A stretch of 64,000 nt of DNA from Pseudomonadota bacterium (GTDB taxonomy: Bacteria > Pseudomonadota > Alphaproteobacteria > Rhizobiales > Hyphomicrobiaceae), in assembly GCA_018242215.1 (NCBI GenBank), contig JAFECG010000023.1, positions 1 to 64,000 on the forward strand. The letters run 5' to 3'. The first letter of the stretch is position 1. Each line of letters begins with the position of its first letter. Below are positions 8,341 through 18,587 of the stretch, in pieces. Made by a program: the position numbers and the translations under genes. The notes under the pieces are model-generated. The model ran no database searches, was not told the DNA's origin, and worked only from the letters and a program-made list of their open reading frames with translations.

Positions 8341-9515
8341 TCGTTCACAAGCGACAATACGACGGCGGCAGCCGCTTCGCTGGGACTTGAAGCGGCGAGC
8401 CGCATTCTGTCCGGCACCAAGGCCAAACCTGCGATTTGAGCGGCGCGCTCGGATGTTTCGCCGAACAGCGGCTGAAGAGCCGATGCGAGATTTTCTGCTG
8501 TGCAGGCTTCCTGCAGAAATTCCGGATAAACATTCTTGCCGGCGACGAGGTTCGCAAGCACGACGCTCGGCACCTTCACGAGGAAGCGCAACGCCGAGAT
8601 GATCTTGTCGACTTTGTAGGCGACGGCGGCTGGCGTCTGAGCGAGCGCGAGTTCGAGAGTAACCGTGCCTGATGCGGCGAGCGCTGCTCGAGCCAGTCGC
8701 ATGGCCGCGTATTTCTCATCTCCATCGACAATATGCGGGCGAGGTGACCATCCGGCGGTTTTCTCGACGATGCGGTCGCGGACGTGGCGCACGGCGGGGA
8801 TCACGACCTCGATCTGTCCGAGCGATGAGGATAGGCGCGATACAGTTTCGCCGAACACGTCGATCAGGCGTTCGACTTCGGACGTTCGGCTTCCGGGAAG
8901 AACAAGCAGCACGGGGCGCGAGGGATCGAGACCCAAGCGCGATGCGAGCCCTGCCGCGTCCGCCTTCTGTATTGCATCGAGCTTCTCGATGAGCGGATGG
9001 CCGACGTAGGTGCATGGCGGTCCGCCGAGACGTTCATGGGCCTCCGGCTCGAAGGGCAGAAGCGCCAGAATGTGATCGACGTACGGGCGCATTTTCTTCG
9101 CACGTCCGGGACGCCAGGCCCAGACGCTTGGGCTGACGTAGTCGACGATCGGGATATGCGGCGCGCGCTTCCTGATGCGCTTCGCGATCGGGTGCGTGAA
9201 TTCGGGGCTATCGATGACGATGAAGAGATCGGGAGAAAACGCGACCGCTGCATCAACGGTTTGATAGACACGCCGGATAATCTGCGGAAGCTTCGGCAAA
9301 ATGGACATCGGGCCCATGACGGCCGCGTCTTCGAGTGGGAAAATCGAGGAGAAGCCTTCGCGGGCCATGTCTTCGCCGCCGACGCCTGCGAACGAAATCG
9401 GACCTGTGTGCCGTTTCTTCACCGCATGGATGAGCTTGCCGCCGAGGGCATCACCGGAATGCTCGCCAGCCACGAGAAAGATCTTGAGCGGCCGAGATGT
9501 GGGTTCCGTTGTCAT
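8301..9515 (-). CDS. lpxB: Lipid-A-disaccharide synthase (LpxB part, possible internal start)
   Basis: 404 residues from the in-frame ATG at 9515, the usual LpxB length. It joins UDP-diacylglucosamine to lipid X to form the lipid A disaccharide at the inner membrane. Typical segments are [16 protein letters not shown] at the N terminus, [31 protein letters not shown], and [11 protein letters not shown] in the GT-B C-terminal half. GAGGAGG lies about 11 bases before the ATG, so independent translation within the longer frame is plausible. The 3' end overlaps gltA by 40 bases, tail to tail. Confidence 0.9.
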   Translation of the reverse strand: MTTEPTSRPLKIFLVAGEHSGDALGGKLIHAVKKRHTGPISFAGVGGEDMAREGFSSIFPLEDAAVMGPMSILPKLPQIIRRVYQTVDAAVAFSPDLFIVIDSPEFTHPIAKRIRKRAPHIPIVDYVSPSVWAWRPGRAKKMRPYVDHILALLPFEPEAHERLGGPPCTYVGHPLIEKLDAIQKADAAGLASRLGLDPSRPVLLVLPGSRTSEVERLIDVFGETVSRLSSSLGQIEVVIPAVRHVRDRIVEKTAGWSPRPHIVDGDEKYAAMRLARAALAASGTVTLELALAQTPAAVAYKVDKIISALRFLVKVPSVVLANLVAGKNVYPEFLQEACTAENLASALQPLFGETSERAAQIAGLALVPDRMRLAASSPSEAAAAVVLSLVNDQAAGKSRRGGPM

Positions 9516-10805
9516 CGCTCGAGATGCCTCCTCTGCAGTTGCGGGCACCTGCGCGGCGGCGACGAAGATCGCCAATTCATTTGCCATAGCGATGACGGAT
9601 GGAGACAATTGCGTACTGGCTGCCCCTGTCGCCACGACGCCGCGCAGGCCTGCGGATTTGGCGGCTGTCATGATGCTTTCGTTGAGGGTTCGGCCAGCAC
9701 CGATAACGACTGCGCCGCGCTGCTTGGCTTTTTCTCCGTGCAGATTTCCCACGCGAGCGATCACTTCCGCGGGATTTTCCGAGGTCCCTACGGCAAGCAC
9801 GCGGCCGCGGTCGATAACGACGCTCGATCCACCGCCGAAATCTCGGAGGGCAGAGAGAATGCCGGCGGCACGGGCGACGTCCGTCTCGGCAGCGTCGTAC
9901 GCCGGAATACGGCCCAGCATCGTCAAAGGCGGTGGAAGGATCTCAACTGTGCGCAATGGACGCTCGCCATCCTTGACCCCCATCACGAAGAGACCGAGCG
10001 CGTTTGCCCGAGCGAGCGTCTCGGCGCGGTTGACCGCGATGACATGGCCGGCCATCACGGCGATACCTGCAAGGCCAGCAGCAGAAGCATTCGCAATCGT
10101 GTCGGGGCCGATCGTCGGGAGATCGACGCGCATGTCCTGCCCAGGTTTCGGACGTTTGACGAGCACGCCGGAGCGGTCGCGCATTCCCCGCGCGCCGCGG
10201 GATTCGGCTACTCGCTTCAACATTCGATCGGTGCCTTCGGCGCCTTCGATCGCCTCGATCGTGCCGTGGCTGACGACGACAGCCTGGCCTATATCATAGC
10301 GGCCGAGCGCCGCCACGAGATCGAAACCACGCTCGATATCCAGAGTGTCGCCTTCGGGGGGCGCAGATCGCGTCAATTGGCCGTCCGCGACGAGCAACTC
10401 GGGCGCGACGTGGCCGACGCTCAAAATGTGCAGTCCCAACGCTTCGAATTGCGCCAAGACCCCGCGCAATACGGCATCGTCACCGCCCGCTTTCAAAAGC
10501 TTCACGACGGCGGGGACGAGGCGCAGGAACGTCAGATCAGGCCGGGCGGTCGCGAACGACGGCCGGCCATAGCCGCCGAGCAAAACGGCATCCTTGATGT
10601 TCGCACGCCGGAGCGCCGCCATCGCGCGTCCCGGTTGCGCCCAGTTGACCCTCGTATGCGGAAATGCCGAGAGCGCGGGATCTGCCGCGCCTTCGACCAT
10701 CACGACGTGAACCTCGCCGCCGCGCTGCGTCACGCTTCGGGCGACCTCGAGAGGAAGCGAGCCCGCGCCAGCAATGATCCCGATGCGTTTGATCGGCTCG
10801 CCCAT
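8301..10805 (-). CDS. lpxI: LpxI - degenerate LpxI C-domain - LpxB in one reading frame
   Basis: 834 codons with no stop. Residues 1-290 are LpxI (UDP-2,3-diacylglucosamine pyrophosphatase): N-terminal domain with [17 protein letters not shown] and C-terminal DUF1009 domain with [14 protein letters not shown], which carries the Asp thought to be catalytic in Caulobacter LpxI. Residues about 311-420 look like a second, shortened copy of the C-terminal domain: ILSALRDF matches [25 protein letters not shown] matches [12 protein letters not shown], and [11 protein letters not shown] matches [10 protein letters not shown]. The copy lacks the RVDLPTIG loop. LpxB follows from Met431. It may be made as one bifunctional protein, or LpxB may start internally at 9515. 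lpxA ends 8 bases upstream. Confidence 0.85.
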   Translation of the reverse strand: MGEPIKRIGIIAGAGSLPLEVARSVTQRGGEVHVVMVEGAADPALSAFPHTRVNWAQPGRAMAALRRANIKDAVLLGGYGRPSFATARPDLTFLRLVPAVVKLLKAGGDDAVLRGVLAQFEALGLHILSVGHVAPELLVADGQLTRSAPPEGDTLDIERGFDLVAALGRYDIGQAVVVSHGTIEAIEGAEGTDRMLKRVAESRGARGMRDRSGVLVKRPKPGQDMRVDLPTIGPDTIANASAAGLAGIAVMAGHVIAVNRAETLARANALGLFVMGVKDGERPLRTVEILPPPLTMLGRIPAYDAAETDVARAAGILSALRDFGGGSSVVIDRGRVLAVGTSENPAEVIARVGNLHGEKAKQRGAVVIGAGRTLNESIMTAAKSAGLRGVVATGAASTQLSPSVIAMANELAIFVAAAQVPATAEEASRAMTTEPTSRPLKIFLVAGEHSGDALGGKLIHAVKKRHTGPISFAGVGGEDMAREGFSSIFPLEDAAVMGPMSILPKLPQIIRRVYQTVDAAVAFSPDLFIVIDSPEFTHPIAKRIRKRAPHIPIVDYVSPSVWAWRPGRAKKMRPYVDHILALLPFEPEAHERLGGPPCTYVGHPLIEKLDAIQKADAAGLASRLGLDPSRPVLLVLPGSRTSEVERLIDVFGETVSRLSSSLGQIEVVIPAVRHVRDRIVEKTAGWSPRPHIVDGDEKYAAMRLARAALAASGTVTLELALAQTPAAVAYKVDKIISALRFLVKVPSVVLANLVAGKNVYPEFLQEACTAENLASALQPLFGETSERAAQIAGLALVPDRMRLAASSPSEAAAAVVLSLVNDQAAGKSRRGGPM

Positions 10806-10813
10806 CGCCGGGC

Positions 10814-11620
10814 TCAGTCTTCGGCGCCGTTCTTCGGCGTGCAAAGCGAGCGCTTGCCGCCTTCGCGGATGAAGGCCAGGATCTCCTGGACCGAGGCATG
10901 TCCCGCGAACTCCTCGGCGACATCGTCCATGCGCTCCGACAGCGTGCCCTCGGCAGCGAAGAGCAGGCGGTAGGCGCGGCGAAGATCGTGGATGTCGCTG
11001 CGCGAAAAGCCGCGGCGCTGAAGGCCGACGATGTTCAGGCCGGAGAGATAGGCGCGATTGCCGAGCGCCATCCCGTAGGGAATGAGGTCGTTTTCGAGAC
11101 CCGACATGCCGCCGACGAATGCGTGATGTCCAATGCGCGCGAATTGAATGACGGCCGCGCCGCCGCCGAGGATCGCGTAATCGCCGACCGTACAATGGCC
11201 GGCGAGCATGACGTTGTTGGAGAAGATCACGCCGTTGCCGACGCGGCAATCATGGCCGACGTGGCTGTTGGCGAGAAAGGCGCAGCCATTGCCGACGGTC
11301 GTCACCGAGCCGCCGCCAGCGGTTCCGGGATTCATCGTCACGCCTTCGCGGATGATGCAATCGGAGCCGATCGACAGAGAGCACGGCTCGCCCTTGTATT
11401 TCAGGTCCTGGGGCTGATGGCCGATCGAGGCGAATGGAAATATGCGCGTTCCGGCGCCGATGTCGGTCGTGCCTGCGACGACAACATGGCTGACAAGTTC
11501 GACGCGCTCGCCGAGCGTCACCTCGCGGCCCACCATGCAGAACGGGCCGATTTTCACACCAGGCGCAAGCTTAGCGCCATCTTCGATGATGGCCGTCGGG
11601 TGGACGTCTGATTCAGCCAT
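10814..11620 (-). CDS. lpxA: UDP-N-acetylglucosamine O-acyltransferase
   Basis: 268 residues. It performs the first step of lipid A synthesis, transferring a 3-hydroxyacyl chain from acyl carrier protein to UDP-GlcNAc. The protein is a left-handed beta-helix of hexapeptide repeats ([20 protein letters not shown]). The catalytic-His region is [12 protein letters not shown] and the C-terminal helical part begins near [14 protein letters not shown]. The ATG at 11620 overlaps the end of fabZ by 8 bases, indicating translational coupling. The open frame extends further upstream only as a shadow of fabZ. Confidence 0.97.
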   Translation of the reverse strand: MAESDVHPTAIIEDGAKLAPGVKIGPFCMVGREVTLGERVELVSHVVVAGTTDIGAGTRIFPFASIGHQPQDLKYKGEPCSLSIGSDCIIREGVTMNPGTAGGGSVTTVGNGCAFLANSHVGHDCRVGNGVIFSNNVMLAGHCTVGDYAILGGGAAVIQFARIGHHAFVGGMSGLENDLIPYGMALGNRAYLSGLNIVGLQRRGFSRSDIHDLRRAYRLLFAAEGTLSERMDDVAEEFAGHASVQEILAFIREGGKRSLCTPKNGAED

Positions 11621-12116
11621 TTTGGCTCGCAAAGGCGCGCGCGTCGGCGCTATCGGCAAGCATGGCGCTGATCTCGGCTTCGGCGACCACCTTGCCGTTG
11701 ACCTTCGCTTCACCCTTGAACCGCCACACACGGCCGCGATTGCGGATCTTCTTCACGTGATAGTGGAGCTGGTCTCCCGGAACCACCGGCTTGCGGAACT
11801 TGGCATTGTCGATGCCCATGAAGTAGACGAGCTCGGCCTTGTAATCCTGACCAACGTTCGAAACGCAGAGCGCGCCAGCCGTCTGTGCGAGGCCCTCGAT
11901 GATGAGCACGCCGGGCATGACGGGGAACTGCGGGAAGTGGCCCTGAAAGAACGGCTCGTTGATCGTGACGTTCTTCACGCCGACACAGCTTTCGTCAGCG
12001 TTCATGTCGTACATGCTATCGACCAGCAGGAATGGATAGCGGTGCGGCAGTAGCTTCATCACGCGGTGGATGTCCGCCGTTCCGAGAACCTTGTCCGCCG
12101 TTGCCTTGCCTTCCAT
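11613..12116 (-). CDS. fabZ: (3R)-hydroxyacyl-ACP dehydratase FabZ
   Basis: 167 residues from the ATG at 12116, which has GGAG 9 bases upstream. A hot-dog-fold enzyme that dehydrates 3-hydroxyacyl-ACP in fatty acid elongation. The motif [12 protein letters not shown] and the catalytic His in [18 protein letters not shown] are intact, with the catalytic Glu in IEGLAQTAG. It sits between lpxD and lpxA as in most Proteobacteria, where it competes with LpxA for hydroxyacyl-ACP. A longer frame from 12203 would overlap lpxD and is less likely. Confidence 0.97.
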   Translation of the reverse strand: MEGKATADKVLGTADIHRVMKLLPHRYPFLLVDSMYDMNADESCVGVKNVTINEPFFQGHFPQFPVMPGVLIIEGLAQTAGALCVSNVGQDYKAELVYFMGIDNAKFRKPVVPGDQLHYHVKKIRNRGRVWRFKGEAKVNGKVVAEAEISAMLADSADARAFASQNG

Positions 12117-12168
12117 TGTCGTCTGCTCCAAAAAATTGCGACCGTACGAGCGCGCCGGCTTCCAACCG

Positions 12169-13230
12169 TCAGCTTGCGCCCGACTCCGACGATCCGTCGT
12201 CATAGCTTTCTTTGTCGCGTGCGACGAGCCGTTTGATCATGGCTTGTTCGCGCGCGGATTCGCGCAGCGGTTTTGCCGGGGTACCGAAATACCGACCGCC
12301 TCCCGGTAGGTCATGCGTCGGGTGAGACGCCCCGCCGACCTGAGCACCGCTGCCGATCTTGATATGGCCGACAGTCCCGGATTGACCGCCCATGACGACG
12401 AAATCGCCAAGCTCGGTCGAACCTGAGATGCCGCACATCGCAACGATCACGCAATGCCGACCGATGATGACGTTGTGCCCGATCTGGCAGAGATTATCAA
12501 TTTTCGCCCCCTCGCCGATCATCGTATCCTTAAGAGCGCCGCGATCGATGGTTGTATTAGCGCCTATTTCCACGTCATCCTGAATTATGACACGGCCGAT
12601 CTGCGGGACTTTCAGATGGCCAGAGCGCCCCATGGCGAAGCCGAAGCCGTCCTGGCCGATCCGCGCACCCGAATGAACGATGACGCGGTCGCCGACGAGG
12701 GCGTGCGTGACCGTCGCCAACGGGCCGATAAAGCAATCCCGTCCGATCGTTACGCGCGCTCCGATGACTGCGCCCGCCGCAATGCGGGTTCCGCGGCCGA
12801 TCTGGACATCGCGGCCGATGATGACGCCTGGCTCGACGACGACACCCTCTTCGAGGCGAGCCGTCGGATCGATCGGCGGTGCGCCGGGAGTCGAAACCAT
12901 CGGCTGCATGGCTGTCGGATAGAAGAGCGCTAAGGCCCGGGCGAACGCGTGATAGGGCTGCGGCGTAACAAGCGCGACGACGCCAACGGGAACGCGGGTT
13001 GCGAATGCCGGATTCACAAGGCAGGCACCGGCGCGCGTGGCATCGAGTTGCGAGAGATACTTCCTGTTATCGATGAATGAAACATGCGTCGAGCCGGCTT
13101 CGGATAGCGGCCGCACGTCCTCGATCACGGCGTTCGGATCGGCGCCGGCGGGGATTTGCGCGCACGCGGCCTTTGCGACCTCGGACAGCGTATATGGCCC
13201 GGTGCGCTCGAAAAAACCGGGATGCTCCAT
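12169..13230 (-). CDS. lpxD: UDP-3-O-acylglucosamine N-acyltransferase
   Basis: 353 residues. It adds the second hydroxyacyl chain to UDP-3-acylglucosamine in lipid A synthesis. An N-terminal uridine-binding domain (about 1-110, with [16 protein letters not shown]) is followed by a hexapeptide beta-helix ([20 protein letters not shown]) with the active-site His region [14 protein letters not shown]. The C-terminal helix is basic. GGAGG lies 7 bases before the ATG at 13230. It starts 188 bases after bamA, beyond a terminator-like hairpin. Confidence 0.97.
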   Translation of the reverse strand: MEHPGFFERTGPYTLSEVAKAACAQIPAGADPNAVIEDVRPLSEAGSTHVSFIDNRKYLSQLDATRAGACLVNPAFATRVPVGVVALVTPQPYHAFARALALFYPTAMQPMVSTPGAPPIDPTARLEEGVVVEPGVIIGRDVQIGRGTRIAAGAVIGARVTIGRDCFIGPLATVTHALVGDRVIVHSGARIGQDGFGFAMGRSGHLKVPQIGRVIIQDDVEIGANTTIDRGALKDTMIGEGAKIDNLCQIGHNVIIGRHCVIVAMCGISGSTELGDFVVMGGQSGTVGHIKIGSGAQVGGASHPTHDLPGGGRYFGTPAKPLRESAREQAMIKRLVARDKESYDDGSSESGAS

Positions 13231-13348
13231 GGCGCCGCCTCCGGCACGTTCGTTGTTTCAGTTGGGTGTATGGGGACGTTGAATGGACGACGCGGCGGGC
13301 GTTGGCAAGTCCCTGGTCGGAAATGTCCCAGGTGCTTGATGGATAACG

Positions 13349-13378
13349 AAAAGAGCGGCGCCCAATAAAGCGCCGCTC
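13349..13378 (-). terminator. Rho-independent terminator after bamA
   Basis: GAGCGGCGC (13353-13361) pairs exactly with GCGCCGCTC (13370-13378) across an 8-base loop. Read on the minus strand, the stem is followed by TTTTC. It lies 40 bases beyond the bamA stop, so lpxD downstream probably depends on readthrough or its own promoter. Confidence 0.8.
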
Positions 13379-13417
13379 CTCAAACCGTCACAATTGTCGG
13401 GCGCCGATGCCCGCGAT

Positions 13418-15850
13418 CTAGAACTGGGACGATGCGCCAAACCGGAAGAACTGGGTCTGGTCGTATTTGTCCTTGGTCAAGACCTGCGCGAAGTCCATTC
13501 GCAATGGTCCGACCGGCGAGTTCCACATCAGGCTGCCGCCAACGGACGATCGGATCACATTGCTGTCTATTAGAGTGTCCGGCCCTTTCGGGAAATTCGC
13601 AGAATTATGGGTCGCGGCGACCGCAGCCCGAGCCCCACCCGTCGCATCCCATAGCGAACCGGCATCAGCGAAGACCGCACCGCTCAAGCCGATATCTTCA
13701 GGAACGAACGGCAGCGGGAAACGAACTTCCGCCGTGGCCGCCCAGTATTTCTGGCCGCCGAGAGCGTCCTGATTGGGCGAATTGGGGCCGATTTCGCGCG
13801 GACCGAAGCCCGAGATGTCGAAGCCGCGGACCGTCTCGCCTCCCTTGAAGAAGGAGTCCAGCAGACGGACGTCCTGACCACCCCACCCTTGGATCATGCC
13901 GCCGACGGCACGGCCGACGAACGTGATCTTGTCGGTGATTGGGTAGTAGTAGCGGCCTTCGGCGTTGACGCGCCAGTACTGGGCGTCGCCGCCGAGACCC
14001 GCGAAGTCGTTGGCGAGTTGGATGTAGTAGCCGCGGTTGGGGTTTTTGGCATTGTTTCGCTTGTCGTAACTGATGGTCGTGCCGACGAGCGATGTCCAGT
14101 ATCCTGCGTCACTGCAACGGAACAGGCCGTTTTGATCTGTCGGACCGTTCGGATCGAAATTGCCGCAAGCTTCCTTAATGGCAGGCGACGCCCAATTGGT
14201 AACGTCGAAGATCTCATCGCGAGACAGCGAGTACATCGTCTGCATCCAGAGATGCTCGGCCAGTGGGAAACCAAGACGCACGTCGCCGCCGAGTTTGCGC
14301 TGCTCGAAGCCCGACTGATCCGTATAGTCGAGCTGTTTGAAGAACAGGTCGAAACCGGCCGCCAGATTGCGATCGAGGAAGCGCGGCTCGGTGAACGACA
14401 GGTCGACCTGCATGCGCTCGAAGGAGCCCGCGAGTTTCAACCGTACGTACTGGCCGTTGCCGAACAGGTTGCGTTCCGAGATCGACACATCGCCGATGAC
14501 ACCTTCACTCGTCGAATAGCCGGCGCCGAAGGAGAGTTCGCCCGTCGACTGTTCCTGGACGACGACGTCGAGGATCACGCGATCCGGCGCCGAACCGGGC
14601 CGCCGCTTGATATCGACGCTCTTGAAGAGACCGAGCGCTTGCAAGCGCTTCTTTGCGCGATCGACCATCAGGGAGTTGAATGCGTCGCCTTCCGCCAAAC
14701 GGAACTCGCGCCGGATCACGAAGTCTTTCGTTCGCGTATTGCCGATGACGTTGATGCGCTCGATGTAGATGCGCGGACCTTCGTCAACGACGTAAGTGAT
14801 CGCGATCGTGTGATTCGTCGCGTCAGGGATCGGACGCGGCCGCACACGAGCAAAGGCGTAGCCCTGGTCGGCGATGTCGAGAGTCAACTGCTCCGACGTC
14901 TTGTCGATCTCGGAAGCATCATAGACCGCGCCGGCTTGCGTGAGCAGATCTCCCTTCAACGTGCTGGTATCGATGCCCGGCAGCGAGCTTTCGATGTTGA
15001 TCGCGCCGAAGGTATAGGGCTGGCCCTCGTCGATCGCGAACGTGATGATGAAGCCCGACCCATCGGGATCGATTTCGGCGTTGGCGGCCGTCACGGAGGC
15101 ATCGGGATAACCGTTCTTCAGGTAGTATTGGCGCACAAGCTCGCGGTCGAGGTTCATGCGATCCGGGTCGTAGACGGATGTGCCCTTCAGGAAGTCGAAC
15201 CAACCGACCTGCGTCGTCGAGATGACGTCGCGCAGTTGACTATCGGTGAATGCGTGGTTGCCGACGAAGTTGATGCCCTTGACCTTGGTTGCAGCACCTT
15301 CATTGATCTCGAAGACGAGGTTTACCCGGTCCTGCTCGAGTTCGATGATCTTCGGCTCGACGGTGGCGGCAAAGAGACCCTGACGGCGGTATACGTCGAG
15401 AATGCGCTGCGTGTCGGCTTGGGCCTTCGCGCGCGTGAACACCGAACGCGGCTTCAGCTGGACTTCGCCAATGAGGGTTGCGGTATCGACCTCGCTGTTC
15501 CCCTCGAACGCGACCTGATTGATGACCGGGTTTTCCTTGACCGTCACGATGACGGTCGATCCCTTGTAGTCGATCGCGACATCGGCAAAGAGACCCGTCG
15601 CGAACAGCGCCTTGATCGAAGCATCGACCTTCGATGCGTTATAGGTGTCGCCGCTGTTGAATTGCAGGTAAGACCGCACGGTTTCCGGCTCGACGCGGCG
15701 ATTACCAACGACCTCGATGTTCTTGATCACGCTTTGAGCGAACGCTGCACCCGACGTCCAGGTTGCATCCACCATCGCGACCATCGGCGAGAGAACAAGC
15801 AGCGCTAAAAGAACGCGCAGCCCCGCCAGGATGATCTTGAATTTCTGCAT
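13418..15850 (-). CDS. bamA: Outer-membrane protein assembly factor BamA
   Basis: About 810 residues from the ATG at 15850, giving a clear signal peptide (MQKFKIILAGLRVLLALLVL, Ala-rich end before AQSVIKN). Five POTRA domains fill about 35-430, starting IEVVGNRRVEPETVRSYL. The C-terminal 16-strand barrel contains the conserved VRGF loop motif (ETVRGFDISGFGPREIG) and ends in an aromatic-terminated strand (FFRFGASSQF), as expected for a BAM substrate. It inserts beta-barrel proteins into the outer membrane. The 285 bases upstream, before rseP, hold no gene and may carry a promoter. Confidence 0.97.
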   Translation of the reverse strand: MQKFKIILAGLRVLLALLVLSPMVAMVDATWTSGAAFAQSVIKNIEVVGNRRVEPETVRSYLQFNSGDTYNASKVDASIKALFATGLFADVAIDYKGSTVIVTVKENPVINQVAFEGNSEVDTATLIGEVQLKPRSVFTRAKAQADTQRILDVYRRQGLFAATVEPKIIELEQDRVNLVFEINEGAATKVKGINFVGNHAFTDSQLRDVISTTQVGWFDFLKGTSVYDPDRMNLDRELVRQYYLKNGYPDASVTAANAEIDPDGSGFIITFAIDEGQPYTFGAINIESSLPGIDTSTLKGDLLTQAGAVYDASEIDKTSEQLTLDIADQGYAFARVRPRPIPDATNHTIAITYVVDEGPRIYIERINVIGNTRTKDFVIRREFRLAEGDAFNSLMVDRAKKRLQALGLFKSVDIKRRPGSAPDRVILDVVVQEQSTGELSFGAGYSTSEGVIGDVSISERNLFGNGQYVRLKLAGSFERMQVDLSFTEPRFLDRNLAAGFDLFFKQLDYTDQSGFEQRKLGGDVRLGFPLAEHLWMQTMYSLSRDEIFDVTNWASPAIKEACGNFDPNGPTDQNGLFRCSDAGYWTSLVGTTISYDKRNNAKNPNRGYYIQLANDFAGLGGDAQYWRVNAEGRYYYPITDKITFVGRAVGGMIQGWGGQDVRLLDSFFKGGETVRGFDISGFGPREIGPNSPNQDALGGQKYWAATAEVRFPLPFVPEDIGLSGAVFADAGSLWDATGGARAAVAATHNSANFPKGPDTLIDSNVIRSSVGGSLMWNSPVGPLRMDFAQVLTKDKYDQTQFFRFGASSQF

Positions 15851-16135
15851 ACGCGGAATTGCCCCCGTGTGCCGCCGACCCCCAATTTCACATGCGCGCT
15901 GTCGGCGGCAGCGACACACTCATGCGTCTTGTTTTTGCGTCGTGTTCTTGTCGTTTTTGACTGCCCGTTTCTTATTGATCGTGACGTCCCAGGCCCACGG
16001 CATCCGACACACTGATCTCTCCCCGGCCCCCCAGAGTGAAATCATAACATGCTGCGCAGCATACCGCTTTTAACGATTCAGAAAGCCGCCGCAAAGTGGT
16101 AAGTTTACGTCACTCCCGCATGATTCTGCACGATT

Positions 16136-17272
16136 TCAGCCTGACCCGGTCAGCCGCCGCCAAACATTCATAATGTCGTTGAAATTCACAAAAATCATCA
16201 ACATCATCAGCAGTGCTAGGCCGACCTGAAAGCCCATCTGCTGCATGCGTTCGCTCGCCGGCTTTCGGCGGATGGCTTCGAACGCGTAGAACATAAGGTG
16301 GCCACCGTCGAGGACGGGAATCGGCAGCAGGTTCAGAAAGCCGATGTTCGCGGAGATGAAAGCGATCCATCGCAGCATCGGCTCCCAACCGAGTTCGGCG
16401 ACCTTGGCCGTCACCTCCGCCATCATGATGGGTCCGCCCATCTGCTCCGCCGATTGCCGACGGGTGACGATGTCGCCAATGCCGGATAGCGTTTGCGTGA
16501 TGTTGCCGTAGGTTTCGCCGATGCCGAGCATAATAGCTTCAGGCAGGCCTACGCGGACGGTTCGCACCTTGTCCGGTGCGATCGCGCGCTGAATGCCGAT
16601 CAGCCCCCGTCGGAACGTCCGGCCCATGGCGTCCTTCTGCTCATCGACGCTGGGCGTCGCTTTGAGCACAATGTCCTGGCCATTGCGATCGACCGTGAAG
16701 GCAAGCTCTTCGCCAGCGCTTGAGCCAACGATGCGCTGAAGGTCTTCAAACCGATCGATCTTGTTACCGTTGATCGCGACGATCATGTCGCCCGGCTTGA
16801 AACCGCCCTTCGCGGCCGGCGAATTCGGCACAACCGCATCGACGAGCGGCGGCAAAATATGCAGGCCGACCGTCACGTTAAGCGCCGAATAGAGCACGGC
16901 TGCGAGGATAAAATTGGCGATCGGGCCCGCTCCGACCACTGCGGCGCGCGCGGCGACCGATTTCGATTGAAAGGCGCCTTCCCGTTCCGACAAGCGCTTA
17001 TTGCCGCCGAACGAGGAGGCATTTTCATCGTCGATGAACTTTACGTACCCGCCCAGAGGTATCCAGGCCACGCGCCAGCGGGTCCCGTGCTTGTCGTAAA
17101 ATCCAAAGATTTCAGGGCCGAAACCGATAGAGAAGGCCTTGACCGTCACACCGCACCATCGGGCGACGAGAAAATGGCCGAGTTCGTGGATGAAGACGAC
17201 GACGGTCAACACCAGCAGGAACATGATTCCGTACTGCCAGATCCAACCTGCGAGCGAGGTCAAAAAATCCAT
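16136..17272 (-). CDS. rseP: RseP/MmpA-type site-2 intramembrane metalloprotease
   Basis: 378 residues. The zinc site HELGH (29-33) lies in the first membrane helix. A PDZ domain is in the middle (about 120-220, VPNSPAAKGGFKPGDMIVAINGN). The second active-site motif PIPVLDGGHLMFY precedes the last membrane segments. Family members cleave anti-sigma factors or remnant signal peptides in the inner membrane; the Caulobacter homologue MmpA degrades PodJ. AGGA lies just upstream of the ATG. It stands between bamA and dxr, the usual order. Confidence 0.96.
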   Translation of the reverse strand: MDFLTSLAGWIWQYGIMFLLVLTVVVFIHELGHFLVARWCGVTVKAFSIGFGPEIFGFYDKHGTRWRVAWIPLGGYVKFIDDENASSFGGNKRLSEREGAFQSKSVAARAAVVGAGPIANFILAAVLYSALNVTVGLHILPPLVDAVVPNSPAAKGGFKPGDMIVAINGNKIDRFEDLQRIVGSSAGEELAFTVDRNGQDIVLKATPSVDEQKDAMGRTFRRGLIGIQRAIAPDKVRTVRVGLPEAIMLGIGETYGNITQTLSGIGDIVTRRQSAEQMGGPIMMAEVTAKVAELGWEPMLRWIAFISANIGFLNLLPIPVLDGGHLMFYAFEAIRRKPASERMQQMGFQVGLALLMMLMIFVNFNDIMNVWRRLTGSG

Positions 17273-17338
17273 AAGTTCCTGATCCCTGGGTGCTGATTCG
17301 CAACAGCCGTAAGCGTCCGAGCTTAAGCGCGGGAGGCG

Positions 17339-18583
17339 TCAATAGCCACTAAGTTTCTCGTTAGATAGGATGCGTGCGAGCTCATCGACAGACAATATAT
17401 CGTCCAGATTTGTCGCGGCGCAAATCGCGCCCTGCCGCTCGGCCGCTTCCAGCGTCTCTTCTACGAGAGCTGCGATATCGAGAAATTTGATTCGGCGGTC
17501 AAGAAAGGCCTTTACGGCGACCTCATTGGCGGCGTTGAGGACCGCTGGCGCCGTGTCGCCGCGGCGCATCGCCGCCCGGGCTACGCGAAGCGCCGGAAAA
17601 CGCTCTTCATCGGGGGCTTCGAACGTCAGCGTGGCGAGGCGGGCGAGATCCAACTTTTCGGTCGGGGCACCCATCCGATCCGGCCAAGCCAATGCTACTG
17701 CGATCGGTGTGCGCATGTCGGGTGGCGCCATCTGGGCGAGCACGGAACCGTCGACGTAGCTCACCAGGCAATGGACGATCGATTGTGGATGCACGATGCA
17801 ATCGAGCTTCTCGACCGAGACGGGGAAGAGGTGAAAGGCCTCGATCAGCTCCAGTCCTTTGTTCATGAGGCTGGCGCTGTCGATCGTGATTTTGGCGCCC
17901 ATCGACCAGTTCGGATGCTTCAAAGCCTGCTCGGGCGTCGCGGCGGCGATAGCGTCACGGGTCCAGGAGCGAAACGGGCCGCCCGACGCCGTGAGCACGA
18001 TCTTGTCGATCGCTTGGGGGTCGGCGCCGCTCAAGACCTGAAACGCGGCCGAATGTTCACTGTCGACCGGCAACAATTCCGCGCCCGAGCGCGCGATCGC
18101 GGCGGTGAAGACATGGCCCGCGGAAACAAGGCATTCCTTGTTGGCCAGGGCGACGCGTCCGCCCTGGGACGCAGCCGCGAACGTTGGTCGCAGACCTGCG
18201 GCTCCGACGATCGCGGCCATCACGCAATCGGCGGGCTCGAGAGCCGCTTCGGTAAGCGCCCCCGCTCCCGCCGCCGCCCGTATTCCTGTTTTAGCGAGCG
18301 CGTCACGAAGCTCATCAAATCGGCTCTCATCGCCGATGACGGCAAGCTTAGCGCCGTGTCTGATCGCGAGGGCGGCCAGTTCCTTGGCGTTGGATTGCGC
18401 TGTGAGAGCGACGATTTCAAAGCGCTCGGGCGTTCGCGACACGAGATCGAGCGTGCTTGTGCCGATGGACCCCGTTGCGCCGAGCACGCTGAGCCGCATC
18501 GGACGCGAGATCTCCCCTGCGCTGCGGCGAGCCTCGCGCGGAGCTTCGGGCAAACGGTGCGGGACGCTTGCGGTCACTGCCAT
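17339..18583 (-). CDS. dxr: 1-deoxy-D-xylulose 5-phosphate reductoisomerase
   Basis: Second step of the non-mevalonate isoprenoid pathway, converting DXP to MEP with NADPH. Motifs: the NADPH loop GATGSIGTSTLDLV, the metal/substrate segment LPVDSEHSAAFQ, and LTASGGPFR. From the ATG at 18583 it is 414 residues, with a 28-residue lead before MRLSVLGATGS. A start at 18499 (386 residues, AGGGGAG about 12 bases upstream) is a serious alternative. The 18583 start lies 5 bases after the cdsA stop. It supplies isoprenyl precursors to the neighbouring uppS. Confidence 0.95.
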   Translation of the reverse strand: MAVTASVPHRLPEAPREARRSAGEISRPMRLSVLGATGSIGTSTLDLVSRTPERFEIVALTAQSNAKELAALAIRHGAKLAVIGDESRFDELRDALAKTGIRAAAGAGALTEAALEPADCVMAAIVGAAGLRPTFAAASQGGRVALANKECLVSAGHVFTAAIARSGAELLPVDSEHSAAFQVLSGADPQAIDKIVLTASGGPFRSWTRDAIAAATPEQALKHPNWSMGAKITIDSASLMNKGLELIEAFHLFPVSVEKLDCIVHPQSIVHCLVSYVDGSVLAQMAPPDMRTPIAVALAWPDRMGAPTEKLDLARLATLTFEAPDEERFPALRVARAAMRRGDTAPAVLNAANEVAVKAFLDRRIKFLDIAALVEETLEAAERQGAICAATNLDDILSVDELARILSNEKLSGY

Positions 18584-18587
18584 TCGT

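Noticed and set aside
8997-10973. Plus-strand open frame of 658 codons
   Set aside because: It is antisense to the LpxI/LpxB frame. GC-rich codon bias keeps the opposite strand open, and the translation is low-complexity and Arg/Ala/Asp-rich without motifs.
13889-15808. Plus-strand open frame of 639 codons
   Set aside because: Shadow of bamA on the opposite strand, with no family motif or ribosome site.
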